Under the pieces are notes generated by a model. That model was not told the DNA's origin, ran no database searches, and was given only the letters and a program-made list of their open reading frames with translations. A DNA stretch of 44,084 nt from an uncultured Hyphomicrobiales bacterium (GTDB lineage Bacteria; Pseudomonadota; Alphaproteobacteria; Rhizobiales; Beijerinckiaceae), in contig CAISZN010000673.1 of assembly GCA_903889985.1 (NCBI GenBank), positions 1-44,084 on the forward strand. The letters run 5' to 3'. This document shows positions 33,399-42,421 of this stretch, in pieces. The translations under genes and the position numbers were made by a program. Numbering within the stretch: the stretch's first letter is position 1; each line of letters begins with the position of its first letter.

Positions 33399-35105
33399 AT
33401 GAGTGATGATTCATCCTTTCCGGACGGGTGCCTGAGGCGGCCGCTGCTGCTGGCGGCGGGCGGCCTTGCGGCGCTCGTGCTGCTGGCCAGCCAGCCCCTG
33501 CTCGACACGCTGCAGCTGACGGAAATCTTCTTCTACATGCAGGACATCTGGGTCCTGATGGGAATGGTTGCCCTCCTGCTGGTCATGGCGCTGATGTTGC
33601 CGCGCCTGCTGGTCCGTCTGCCTGTTGGGTGGGAGGGATGGCGGGGAATAGCAATCCTATGCGTCGCGACGCTGGTGCTGTCGGCTGCTGGTCACTGGAT
33701 CGTATTTGGCGGCTATGCGGTCAGTCGCGACGAAGCCATGGCGCTGTTCGATGCGCAGATCCTGCGGGCGGGCCGCCTGATCGCCTTCGTGCCGGAAGCG
33801 TGGCGCGACTTTGTGCCGGCCCTTGAGCCGGCCTTCCGCCTGCAGGTGGCTGGCAATGTCGCCTGGCTGTCAGCCTACCTGCCGGGCAATGCGGCGCTGC
33901 ATGCGCTCTTTGGCAGCCTGACGGGCCCGCTGCTGGCCTGTGCCTCTGTGTGGCTGGCATGGGCCTGCGCGCTGCGCCTGTGGCCCTCCCGCAGCGATGC
34001 GGCGCTTGTGGCGGCCATGCTGGTTGCTGCTTCCCCGCAGGTGCTCGTCACCGCCATGACGCCCTATGCGGCGAATGCGCATCTGGCGCTCGACCTGCTG
34101 TGGCTGTGGCTGTTCCTGCGGGGCGGCAAGCTTGGTCATGCGGGCGCGCTGGCGACGGGTGCCCTGGCGACGGGGCTGCACCAGATCGTGTTTCATCCGC
34201 TGTTTGTTGCGCCCTTCATTCTGGGGCTTTGGTGGCGGAGATGCTGGCGGCCCGCACTCACCTATACGCTGGGTTATGGCGTTATCTGCCTGTTCTGGTT
34301 GCTGTACTGGCGACTGCTTCTGTCTGCGAATGGCCTTGCGCCGGGAGCGACCGACTTCAGCGATCTCGCAACCCGTACGCGCCAGCTTCTCGCCGATTTC
34401 GAGTGGACCGGACTTGCCCTGATGCTGAAGAACGCGCTGCGTTTCTTCAGCTGGATGGTGCCGATCCTGCTGCCGCTCCTGTGTGTTGCCATCGCACATG
34501 TGCGGCAGTGGCGCTGGGAGCTTTGGGGGCTGGCCGCGGGCATCGTGGTGACGACACTCTTCGTCTTCGTGCTCATTCCCTATCAAGGTCACGGCTGGGG
34601 CTATCGCTACTGGCATGGGCTGATCGGCAATTTCGGTCTGCTCGCAACAGCCGGCTATGTCTGGTTGACGGACCGTGACCGTGCAACGCCTTTCGGTGCG
34701 GTGATGGTTACGGCAGGTGTGTCGATCGTGGTGTTCATGCCGTTGCGCGCGCTTCAGGTCTCGTCCTTCATCGCGCCCTATGAGCGAGCGGCTCAGGCGA
34801 TCGGGCGTGCTGTGACCGATTTGGTGATTGTCGATCGTGCGGATCATGCCTTCACGGCGGACCTCGTGCGCAATGATCCCTTCCTGCGGCACAGGCCACT
34901 GATCCTGGACCTGTCGCAGCTGAGCGATGAGCAGATCCGCACACTTTGCGCGCGGGGGCCCCTTGGCTACTTCGGGCCGCAGCAGGCAGCAGATGCAGGC
35001 ATCTTCGAGGCGGCCATGGATCCGCTCGTCAAATCAAGGCTCACGGATGGGCGCGCATTGATGACATCGCTTGGATGCGGGATGCCCATCAGCCTTGCTC
35101 GGTAA
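33399..35105 (+). CDS. Polytopic membrane protein, GT-C (GT39-like) glycosyltransferase candidate
   Basis: MSDDSSFPDGCLRRPLLL...; many TM segments, luminal acidic motif GYAVSRDEAMALFDAQILRAGRLIA followed by YLPGNAALHALFG. The N-terminal extension of ORF 32337..35105 is antisense to prmA. Confidence 0.65.
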   Translation: MSDDSSFPDGCLRRPLLLAAGGLAALVLLASQPLLDTLQLTEIFFYMQDIWVLMGMVALLLVMALMLPRLLVRLPVGWEGWRGIAILCVATLVLSAAGHWIVFGGYAVSRDEAMALFDAQILRAGRLIAFVPEAWRDFVPALEPAFRLQVAGNVAWLSAYLPGNAALHALFGSLTGPLLACASVWLAWACALRLWPSRSDAALVAAMLVAASPQVLVTAMTPYAANAHLALDLLWLWLFLRGGKLGHAGALATGALATGLHQIVFHPLFVAPFILGLWWRRCWRPALTYTLGYGVICLFWLLYWRLLLSANGLAPGATDFSDLATRTRQLLADFEWTGLALMLKNALRFFSWMVPILLPLLCVAIAHVRQWRWELWGLAAGIVVTTLFVFVLIPYQGHGWGYRYWHGLIGNFGLLATAGYVWLTDRDRATPFGAVMVTAGVSIVVFMPLRALQVSSFIAPYERAAQAIGRAVTDLVIVDRADHAFTADLVRNDPFLRHRPLILDLSQLSDEQIRTLCARGPLGYFGPQQAADAGIFEAAMDPLVKSRLTDGRALMTSLGCGMPISLAR

Positions 35106-36234
35106 GTTCCTGCAGGATTGCCATGTAGCGCGAGGCTGTCTGCGCCCAGGCATAATGGGTGAGGGCAAAGCTGTGCAGTGCTTCTGCGTCGCGCGGCTGG
35201 GCGAGCGTCTCGCGCAGGGCCACTTCAAGCCGCGAAGCCGTGGCCTCCGGTTGCGCGGGATCTATCTGCACAGCCGCGAGAAGCGGAGTTGCTGCGGGAT
35301 CTGCGGTTGCGGTGTCTTCGCCACAGATGGCGGGCAGGCCACTGGCCAGCGCCTCCTGCAGGACGAGCGGAAAGCCCTCGCCGATGCTTGGCAGCATGAA
35401 GACATCGCTGGAGCGGTAGAGGTCTGCGAGGCTTGATCCTGACAGGCCGGGAAAAGTATTCACATTGGCAAGAGACCACTGGGCCGGATCGAGCGGGCCC
35501 CAGCCGGCAAAGGCAAAGGCCACGTCGGGACAACGCTGTGCGAGCAAGCGCATCAGCGGCAGGCCCTTCTTTTCCACATAGCGTCCGACGAAGAGGCAGA
35601 TCGGTCCCCGTGCAGGCAAGCCGAAGCGGCTGCGAAGGGCTGCGACCTCGGGAGCATCCTGTGCCGGGTGGAAGCACTGCGTGTCGACACCATTGACGAT
35701 GAAGTCTGACGGATGGCGCAGGCGCACATTGTCGAAGAAGCGCCGGGTGATCTCGCTGATGAAGACGACGCGATCGACACGACGCAGCAACACTTTTGTC
35801 AAAAGGGCATTGGCCAGCTTCATCAATCCGCGCAGCACGGGATTGCGATAGGGCACTTCGCCGATGTGCTGGATCAGGATGCAGGGCTTGCCATAGCGCC
35901 GCGCAGCGAGCCAGCCGGCAAGGCTTGTCAGATAGATGCCATCATGGATCACGACCGCATCGTGGCTTGCAATCTCTGCGAAGATTTTCCGCCATGCGGA
36001 GGGATACAGCAAGGGATAGGGCAGGCCTGCAAGCCGCTCGATCATATTGCTTGCCGATAGTGCCACGCAATCGACGCCTGGAATTGCGGCAGGTGAGCGG
36101 TCGCCCGTGGCGAGCCATGTGATGCTGTTGCCCAGCTCTGCGAATTCGCGGGCGAGCCTGCCCGCGACGATCTCGATGCCGCCGCGATGATCCTCGAAGT
36201 AATGCGTCAGCATCATCAGCGAGAGCGGGGTCAT
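35089..36234 (-). CDS. Glycosyltransferase family 4
   Basis: FEDHRGGIEIVAGRLAREFAELG, IVNGVDTQCFHP, ICLFVGRYVEKKGLPLM, SSDVFMLPSIGEGFPLVLQEALASGLPAI. Confidence 0.92.
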   Translation of the reverse strand: MTPLSLMMLTHYFEDHRGGIEIVAGRLAREFAELGNSITWLATGDRSPAAIPGVDCVALSASNMIERLAGLPYPLLYPSAWRKIFAEIASHDAVVIHDGIYLTSLAGWLAARRYGKPCILIQHIGEVPYRNPVLRGLMKLANALLTKVLLRRVDRVVFISEITRRFFDNVRLRHPSDFIVNGVDTQCFHPAQDAPEVAALRSRFGLPARGPICLFVGRYVEKKGLPLMRLLAQRCPDVAFAFAGWGPLDPAQWSLANVNTFPGLSGSSLADLYRSSDVFMLPSIGEGFPLVLQEALASGLPAICGEDTATADPAATPLLAAVQIDPAQPEATASRLEVALRETLAQPRDAEALHSFALTHYAWAQTASRYMAILQELTEQG

Positions 36235-36653
36235 CGCGCCGGGCCTTCTGCGCGGGCGAAGCCGAGCCGGGCACGGAAGGCGAGATGGGTCGCCACATAG
36301 TTCCACGCGAAAACGATCCCCGTTGCGATGATGCTGGCAGCCGCAATCGGCAGTGTCAGCAGGTCGCACAGGACGAAGAGGCTGCCGATCCAGACCGGAT
36401 AGCTTGCCAGAATGCCGGCGCTGTAGCGCAGGAAGGGCACGAGGGCTGGTTTCGCCTCGAAGGTCGCCACCACATGCAGCAAATAGCCGATGACGAGCAT
36501 GGGTGCGCAGATCACCCAGACGGCGGTCATGTAGCCGATGCCTGCCTGGACGGTGCCGATCAGCAGGAGGTTGTTGAGGACAGCACAGAAGCCGCCGACA
36601 AGCGTATAGCGGACGACGCGCGGGACCATCTGCCAGCGCGCGGCGAGGCTCAC
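36231..36653 (-). CDS. GtrA-like family membrane protein
   Basis: VVRYTLVGGFCAVLNNLLLIGTVQ..., four predicted TMs, NYVATHLAFRARL ending. Confidence 0.8.
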   Translation of the reverse strand: MSLAARWQMVPRVVRYTLVGGFCAVLNNLLLIGTVQAGIGYMTAVWVICAPMLVIGYLLHVVATFEAKPALVPFLRYSAGILASYPVWIGSLFVLCDLLTLPIAAASIIATGIVFAWNYVATHLAFRARLGFARAEGPAR

Positions 36654-37504
36654 GGCTTATGTCCCGTCACGAGCAGGCAGGAGGCATGTGCCTCCGGCAG
36701 CCAGTCAGACGCATGGGCATCGACGTCGGCGCCTGCATTGACGATGTGTGCAATCAGCTTCGACAGGGGGAGGGGCAGGCGGCGGCGGTTCTGCAGCTCG
36801 CGGATGCCCATGGCGCGCTGCAGTTCGATTGGCCGGCGTGCTTCACCGAAGATGGAATAGACGAGTCCGCCCGTCATGCGCGACAGGCTTTCCCAGCGAC
36901 GGGTCTGCGCGGCGTCCATGTAGCCAAGCGTTTCCTGCAGCTCCAGACCGTGGCGTGCGAGCAGGGCGGTCCAGTCGGCGCGGCTCAGATAGTTCAGATG
37001 GGCGATGCGCTTGTCGAGCCGCTTGAGATAATCGGCGCGCTCCACTTGGGGCAACAGTGGGCCGCGCAGGTTGTCGCGGAAGGGCGGTGCGGGGACGGTG
37101 AAGACGAAGCGGCCACCGCTGCGCAACAGGCGCGCGGCCTCGCGGATCGTGCCTTCGAGATCGGGGATATGTTCCAGGACGGAATTCGACAGGACAAAAT
37201 CGACGCTGGCGCTGTCCTCGGGGATGGCGTCGCCCGGCGCCACATGCAGCCGCTTGTAGAAAGGAAAGGCGCGGGCGGCATCGACTTCCAGCGGGTCAGG
37301 GTCGATGCCGATCAGGTCGCGTGCGCCACCATGTTCCAGCACGATGCCGGTGAGGATGCCATCGCCGCAGCCAAGGTCGAGGCCGAGGCCATCAGGCAAG
37401 CCATGGCGCAGCAAGGCACCGATTTCGATGGCGCGCCAATAGGCCGTGGCCGGCTGGGCCGGATAGGAGCGGATGAAGTCGACGAGGAGCTCGTAATTGG
37501 TCAT
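36650..37504 (-). CDS. Class I SAM-dependent methyltransferase
   Basis: GLDLGCGDGILTGIVLE, DFVLSNSVLEHIPDLEGTIREAARLLRSGGRFVFTVP. Confidence 0.88.
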   Translation of the reverse strand: MTNYELLVDFIRSYPAQPATAYWRAIEIGALLRHGLPDGLGLDLGCGDGILTGIVLEHGGARDLIGIDPDPLEVDAARAFPFYKRLHVAPGDAIPEDSASVDFVLSNSVLEHIPDLEGTIREAARLLRSGGRFVFTVPAPPFRDNLRGPLLPQVERADYLKRLDKRIAHLNYLSRADWTALLARHGLELQETLGYMDAAQTRRWESLSRMTGGLVYSIFGEARRPIELQRAMGIRELQNRRRLPLPLSKLIAHIVNAGADVDAHASDWLPEAHASCLLVTGHKP

Positions 37505-38556
37505 GCGGGCACGCGGGTTTCGCAGGCATCGATGATGGCGTGCTGCAGGGTGAGGATCTCGAGCGCACGCTGCGCGCCAATTGGCTCGAGCTTTTGCGTG
37601 TCACCCTCAATGGCGCTGGCGAATCTGCCGAAGACCTCATCGTTCCCATAGAAGAGGTTGCCGGTGAGATGGGGGATGCCGCTCGTCACATGCTGCAGCC
37701 AGTGCTGCAGTGTCGCTGAAATACTGGTCCGCAGCACGCTGCGCGTGTCATGGGCGCCATCGTTTGGAAGGCGGATGTAGATGTCGCGGAAGACGTCGAC
37801 GATACCCATGGCCTTGCGGCCACACACCATCAGGTACCATTCGCTGACCGGGCTTTCGAAATTGCAGCCAAGGCGAATGGGGCAGCCAAGCGGTGCATCG
37901 AACCAGGCCTCGATGCGCGCAGGCGTGCGGGCTCCATTGCTACCGGGCAATGACATGGCGCTGCGCAAGAACAGCTCTCCGGCCACTGCGCGCATCAGAT
38001 AGAGCAGATGCGGGCTCTCGTCATAGAAGAGGCCAAGCGGCAGCTGCTCGTACCACTCCGGCAGGCGCCGCGCCGGATTGCCGAACTGGACGGCGTCAAT
38101 CCCGGTGATGGTGCCCAGCCGGTCGCTTGCGATGTCTGCCATCAGGCGGCGCGTGGAGCGGGCGAACTGGAAATTATGCACGATCGCCAACTGGCGCTGC
38201 GCTGCTTGGGCCGCAGCCACGAGATCCTCGCCTTCGGCCAAGGTCATGGTGAAGGGCTTTTCGGTGAGCACATGCTTGCCAAGCGCCAAGGCCTGAGTGG
38301 CAATGTCGTGATGTGCCATGGGGGCTGTGGCGATGACGATGGCATCGGCCTCGCCGATGAAGGGCACGTCGGCGAGTCGCGTTGCCTGTGCGTGATGCTT
38401 CAGTTGCAGGCGGGTGGCGACGTCGGCGGCACGTTCGCCGCGGCGGTCGATGACGCCGATCACGTCAAAACGCCCACTCTTGCGCATGACCGGCAGGTGC
38501 CGGTTCTGGCCGACCCAGCCGCAGCCGACGAGGACTGTCTTAACTGGCCCGGGCAA
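37501..38556 (-). CDS. Gfo/Idh/MocA family oxidoreductase
   Basis: VLVGCGWVGQNRHLPVMRKSGRFDVIGVIDRRGERA, ALALGKHVLTEKPFTMTLAEGEDLVAAA. Confidence 0.92.
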   Translation of the reverse strand: MPGPVKTVLVGCGWVGQNRHLPVMRKSGRFDVIGVIDRRGERAADVATRLQLKHHAQATRLADVPFIGEADAIVIATAPMAHHDIATQALALGKHVLTEKPFTMTLAEGEDLVAAAQAAQRQLAIVHNFQFARSTRRLMADIASDRLGTITGIDAVQFGNPARRLPEWYEQLPLGLFYDESPHLLYLMRAVAGELFLRSAMSLPGSNGARTPARIEAWFDAPLGCPIRLGCNFESPVSEWYLMVCGRKAMGIVDVFRDIYIRLPNDGAHDTRSVLRTSISATLQHWLQHVTSGIPHLTGNLFYGNDEVFGRFASAIEGDTQKLEPIGAQRALEILTLQHAIIDACETRVPA

Positions 38557-39880
38557 GTTTCTGCTCCTGCGCGTCCTGGCCTTGCGGCTGCACCTGCGGG
38601 ATCGGCGCCGCTGGCGCCTGCAGGAATTCCGCCTCGTTGCCGCTCAGGATGGCGAGCAGGAATCCGCCCAGCGCATTCTGCACGCCAATGACGATCAGGG
38701 AGGTGCCGGCGACCGCAGGCAGCACATTGGCCATGGGCCCGTAGCTTGAGGACGACCAGTAGGCAACGACGCCGCCGAGAATGGCCAGACCTGCGAGGAT
38801 GCTGCCGAGACCGGTGAACAGCATGGTCTCCAGCGTGACCCAGCGCGACAGCCAGCCTGTGATTGGCCCGGGGCGGCGATAGCCCTCGCGCATTCCGTAG
38901 AGTTGGGTTGCGCCGGCGAGCAGGCCGGTGACATGGCTGGTGCCGAGCATGGCACCGGCCAGGATCACCCAGTAGTTGCCAACCACAGATGCGCCGGAAT
39001 AGCCGGCGAGCAGGACATAGGTCGCGTAGAATAGAATGCCGAGCGAGGCGACGGCTGTAACTGCGGCCGGAATGCCAAAGACAGAACTCGGGCTCAGCAT
39101 CAGCAGGTAGCGCAGGTGTCGCCAGCCATCGCGCCAGGGGCGCAGGTGCGGCGGGCGATCGCGCAGGTCGCAGCGCAGGGTGGCCGGCACCTCATCGATG
39201 CGATGGCCCTTGAGAGCGGCCTTGATGATCATCTCGCTGGCGAATTCCATGCCCCGGCCGGTGAGCCGCAGGTCATGGAAGCATTCACGCGTCAGGGCCC
39301 GGATGCCGCAATGGGCGTCGCTGACGCCAGCCTTGAAGAAGAGGTTGAGGATGCCCGTGAGAATTGGATTGCCGATATAGCGGTTCTTCCAGGGCATGGC
39401 GCCCGGCTCGATGGAGCCATGGAAGCGGGAGCCCATGCACAGGTCCGCCCCCGCGCGCAGGCGCGAGACCATGTCGATGCAGTCCGTGAAATCGTAGGAA
39501 CCGTCAGCATCACCCATGACGAGATAGCGGCCGCGGGCAGCCATGGCGCCGCCGATCAGGGCCGCACCATAGCCTCGTGCCGTCACAGGGACGACGCGCA
39601 CACCCAGGGATTCCGCCACCTGCTGGCTGCCATCCGTGCTGCCGTTGTCGGCGATGATGATTTCGCCGGACAGGGCAAGACGGCTGCGCAGCAGGTCGAG
39701 GGCTTCCTGTGCATTCTGGATGCAGGTCGCCAGCCACGGGGCCTCGTTGAGGCATGGCATGATGATGCTGACGCCCACGCCAGCGTCATGGGTCATGTCC
39801 GGAACAGCGGGCTCGGCCACGGGGATCTCCGCTTCATCAGCGGACCATGGCGGGGCAGTGGTTAAGGTTTCGTTAGTCAT
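38540..39880 (-). CDS. Glycosyltransferase family 2 (dolichyl/polyprenyl-phosphate-sugar synthase-like) with C-terminal TM region
   Basis: VSIIMPCLNEAPWLATCIQNAQEAL, IIADNGSTDGSQQVAESLGVRVVPV, YLVMGDADGSYDF; several C-terminal TM segments. Confidence 0.9.
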   Translation of the reverse strand: MTNETLTTAPPWSADEAEIPVAEPAVPDMTHDAGVGVSIIMPCLNEAPWLATCIQNAQEALDLLRSRLALSGEIIIADNGSTDGSQQVAESLGVRVVPVTARGYGAALIGGAMAARGRYLVMGDADGSYDFTDCIDMVSRLRAGADLCMGSRFHGSIEPGAMPWKNRYIGNPILTGILNLFFKAGVSDAHCGIRALTRECFHDLRLTGRGMEFASEMIIKAALKGHRIDEVPATLRCDLRDRPPHLRPWRDGWRHLRYLLMLSPSSVFGIPAAVTAVASLGILFYATYVLLAGYSGASVVGNYWVILAGAMLGTSHVTGLLAGATQLYGMREGYRRPGPITGWLSRWVTLETMLFTGLGSILAGLAILGGVVAYWSSSSYGPMANVLPAVAGTSLIVIGVQNALGGFLLAILSGNEAEFLQAPAAPIPQVQPQGQDAQEQKLARAS

Positions 39881-39969
39881 AACCGGACGTTTGGAGTGAG
39901 CGCCTATTTCAGGGCGTCGGGCCCATGCATGGCGAGGTTTTACCCTCGGTTAAGCAATCCTGTTCATGA

Positions 39970-40539
39970 ATGGGCAACACATTGCGCAGGTCACTCCCTG
40001 CGCCCAGATCGTCTCCTTATCAGGACAGGTGCGTGCCAGACGCGGGCTCCTCATTCACTCAGGCCGGGCTGCCGCCACGGGCGGATGTGCGTGCGCGTCT
40101 GAAGGAGGTGTTCGCGCGACTGCCGCTGCCGCCGCTCGCGTGGCGCGTCATGCGCTTTCTGATGGTCGGACTTGCGGGGCTCGCTGTCGATGCGGGCCTG
40201 TTCCATTGGCTCTATGGGAGCAATGTCATTGCACCAGTGGCCCGTGCGATATCGCTTGTCATCGCAACGCTTGTGACCTGGTCGCTGAACCGGACATTCA
40301 CTTTTGACCCCAGCGGCCACAGGCCGATCCATGAGGCCCTTCGCTATGCCGGCGTGGCGCTTGTGGCGCAGGGCTTCAACTACCTCATGTTCCTGATCCT
40401 CCTGCATGTGACCGGCGCTGCGCATCCCCTGCGCATGCTGGTGGTTACGGCCGTGATGACAGCCGCCCTTTCCTTCACCGGCCAGAGCCTCTTTGCCTTC
40501 AGGCAGCGGCAAGCCGGTCACGTTTCATTCGAAAGGTAA
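39970..40539 (+). CDS. GtrA-like family membrane protein
   Basis: VMRFLMVGLAGLAVDAGLFHWLYGSNVIAPVARAISLVIATLVTWSLNRTFTF. Start uncertain; a GTG about 63 bp downstream is possible. Confidence 0.85.
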   Translation: MGNTLRRSLPAPRSSPYQDRCVPDAGSSFTQAGLPPRADVRARLKEVFARLPLPPLAWRVMRFLMVGLAGLAVDAGLFHWLYGSNVIAPVARAISLVIATLVTWSLNRTFTFDPSGHRPIHEALRYAGVALVAQGFNYLMFLILLHVTGAAHPLRMLVVTAVMTAALSFTGQSLFAFRQRQAGHVSFER

Positions 40540-40545
40540 TTGCCG

Positions 40546-42048
40546 ATGCAGTCCGATTGCGACGTCTTCGTCATCGGCGCCGGTCCGGCCGGGCTGACGG
40601 CGGCCTATCAGCTGGGCAAGGCTGGCCGCTCCACGATCATCATCGAGCAGGACCCTGTCCATGTGGGCGGCATCAGCCGCACTGCCAATTACAAGGGCTA
40701 TCTCTTCGACATCGGCGGTCATCGCTTCTTCTCGAAATCGAAGGAAGTGGTCGACCTGTGGGATGAAATCCTGCCGCAGGATTTCATCGAGCGGCCCCGG
40801 CTGTCGCGCATCTTCTATGACGACAAGTTCTACTCCTATCCGCTCAATGGATTTGAGGCGCTGCGCAACCTCGGCCTCATCGAGAGCGCCATGTGCATGT
40901 TGTCCTATGGCTATGCGAAACTGCGTCCGATCCACGATCCCAAGACCTTTCACGAATGGGTGCGCAACCAGTTCGGCGAGCGGCTCTTCTCGATCTTCTT
41001 CAAGACCTACACTGAGAAAGTGTGGGGCATGTCCTGCGATGACATCTCCGCCGATTGGGCGGCGCAGCGCATCAAGGGGCTTAATCTCGGGTCGGCTGTC
41101 CTGAACGCCTTGTCGCGCTCCCTGCGAGGTTCGCGCAAGGCGCAGCCTGGCGCGCCGGTGATCAAGACCCTGATCGAATCCTTCCGCTACCCGCGCAAGG
41201 GCCCGGGCATGCTCTGGGAAGAATGTGCGCGCAAGGTCGCTGCCATGGGCGGCCAGATCCATATGGGCCAGCGGCTGCAGTCACTGGTCCGAAACGAGGT
41301 GACGGGACTTTGGACCGCAACCGCGGTGAATGTGCAGGGACAGACTACAAGCTGGAATGCGCGCGATGTCATCTCATCGGCACCCATCACCGAGCTCATG
41401 TCGTCATTGAAGCCTGCGCCGATCAGCCTGCTGCATGCGCGCAGCCTGAAATATCGTGATTTTCTCACGGTGGCACTCATTGCGCGCAGCGACCGCAGCT
41501 TCCCGGATAACTGGGTTTACATTCACGACCCGGCGGTGAAGGTCGGCCGGGTGCAGAACTTCCGTTCCTGGTCACCGGAGCTGGTTCCCGACGAGGGCAT
41601 GACCTGCCTCGGTCTCGAATATTTCTGCTTCGAGGGCGATGGGCTCTGGAGCTCTCCGGACGCAGAGCTAATCGAACTCGCAAAGCGCGAAATCGATCAC
41701 ATCGGCCTCATCAGGTCCGAGGATGTGGTCGATGCCTGCGTCGTGCGCCAGGCCAAGGCCTATCCCGTCTATGACGATGTCTATCGCCAGAACGTCGATA
41801 CGGTGCGTCGGGATCTCACCCTGCATTATCCCGGCCTGCACCTGGTCGGCCGCAATGGCATGCACAAGTATAACAATCAGGATCATGCGATGATGACGGC
41901 CATGCTGACCGTCCGCAACATTCTGGCTGGTGAGAATCTCTATGATATCTGGGGCGTGAACGAAGACGCCGAATATCACGAAGCCGGCTCCTCGGGTGAA
42001 ATCGAGGCGCTCAAGAGCGAGCGAATGGTGCCGCGCAAACGGGCCTGA
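40546..42048 (+). CDS. FAD/NAD(P)-binding oxidoreductase, UDP-galactopyranose-mutase-like
   Basis: DVFVIGAGPAGLTAAYQLGKAGRSTIIIEQDPVHVGGISRTANYKGYLFDIGGHRFFSKS..., C-terminal NNQDHAMMTAMLTVRNIL. Confidence 0.88.
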   Translation: MQSDCDVFVIGAGPAGLTAAYQLGKAGRSTIIIEQDPVHVGGISRTANYKGYLFDIGGHRFFSKSKEVVDLWDEILPQDFIERPRLSRIFYDDKFYSYPLNGFEALRNLGLIESAMCMLSYGYAKLRPIHDPKTFHEWVRNQFGERLFSIFFKTYTEKVWGMSCDDISADWAAQRIKGLNLGSAVLNALSRSLRGSRKAQPGAPVIKTLIESFRYPRKGPGMLWEECARKVAAMGGQIHMGQRLQSLVRNEVTGLWTATAVNVQGQTTSWNARDVISSAPITELMSSLKPAPISLLHARSLKYRDFLTVALIARSDRSFPDNWVYIHDPAVKVGRVQNFRSWSPELVPDEGMTCLGLEYFCFEGDGLWSSPDAELIELAKREIDHIGLIRSEDVVDACVVRQAKAYPVYDDVYRQNVDTVRRDLTLHYPGLHLVGRNGMHKYNNQDHAMMTAMLTVRNILAGENLYDIWGVNEDAEYHEAGSSGEIEALKSERMVPRKRA

Positions 42049-42154
42049 TCTGCCTCTCCGGTCTGACGCGGCATTGCAGGGGCGCTGAAAATCAGCAAAC
42101 TTCCCCAGCCGGGCTGAATCTGGCATCGAGGTGAGACACTCGGCGGGGACATTG

Positions 42155-42418
42155 ATGATGGGTGCGCGATTTCTGCTGGCTTTATGTCTCCTGGCCTGTC
42201 CCGCCTTCGCGGACGAGGCGCAGGCGCCCAAGGTGCCGGCACCAGCGAACGGGCCTGCCACCGTCTTCACTTTCGGCCAGGAAAACCCGGATTGCAGCGA
42301 GTGGACAGACGCCTGTCAGGTCTGCACGCGCTCAGCCAGCGGCGCTCCGCAGTGCTCGACGCCCGGGATCGCTTGCATGCCGGGCGTGCCGGTGTGTCGC
42401 GTCAAGAAAGCGCCCTGA
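42155..42418 (+). CDS. Small secreted Cys-rich protein
   Basis: MMGARFLLALCLLACPAFADEAQ signal peptide, then DCSEWTDACQVCTRSASGAPQCSTPGIACMPGVPVCRV (six cysteines). Confidence 0.65.
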   Translation: MMGARFLLALCLLACPAFADEAQAPKVPAPANGPATVFTFGQENPDCSEWTDACQVCTRSASGAPQCSTPGIACMPGVPVCRVKKAP

Positions 42419-42421
42419 ACC

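Noticed and set aside
42084-42096. GCTGAaaaTCAGC hairpin after the UGM-like gene
   Set aside because: Only a 5-bp stem without T-run; too weak to call a terminator.
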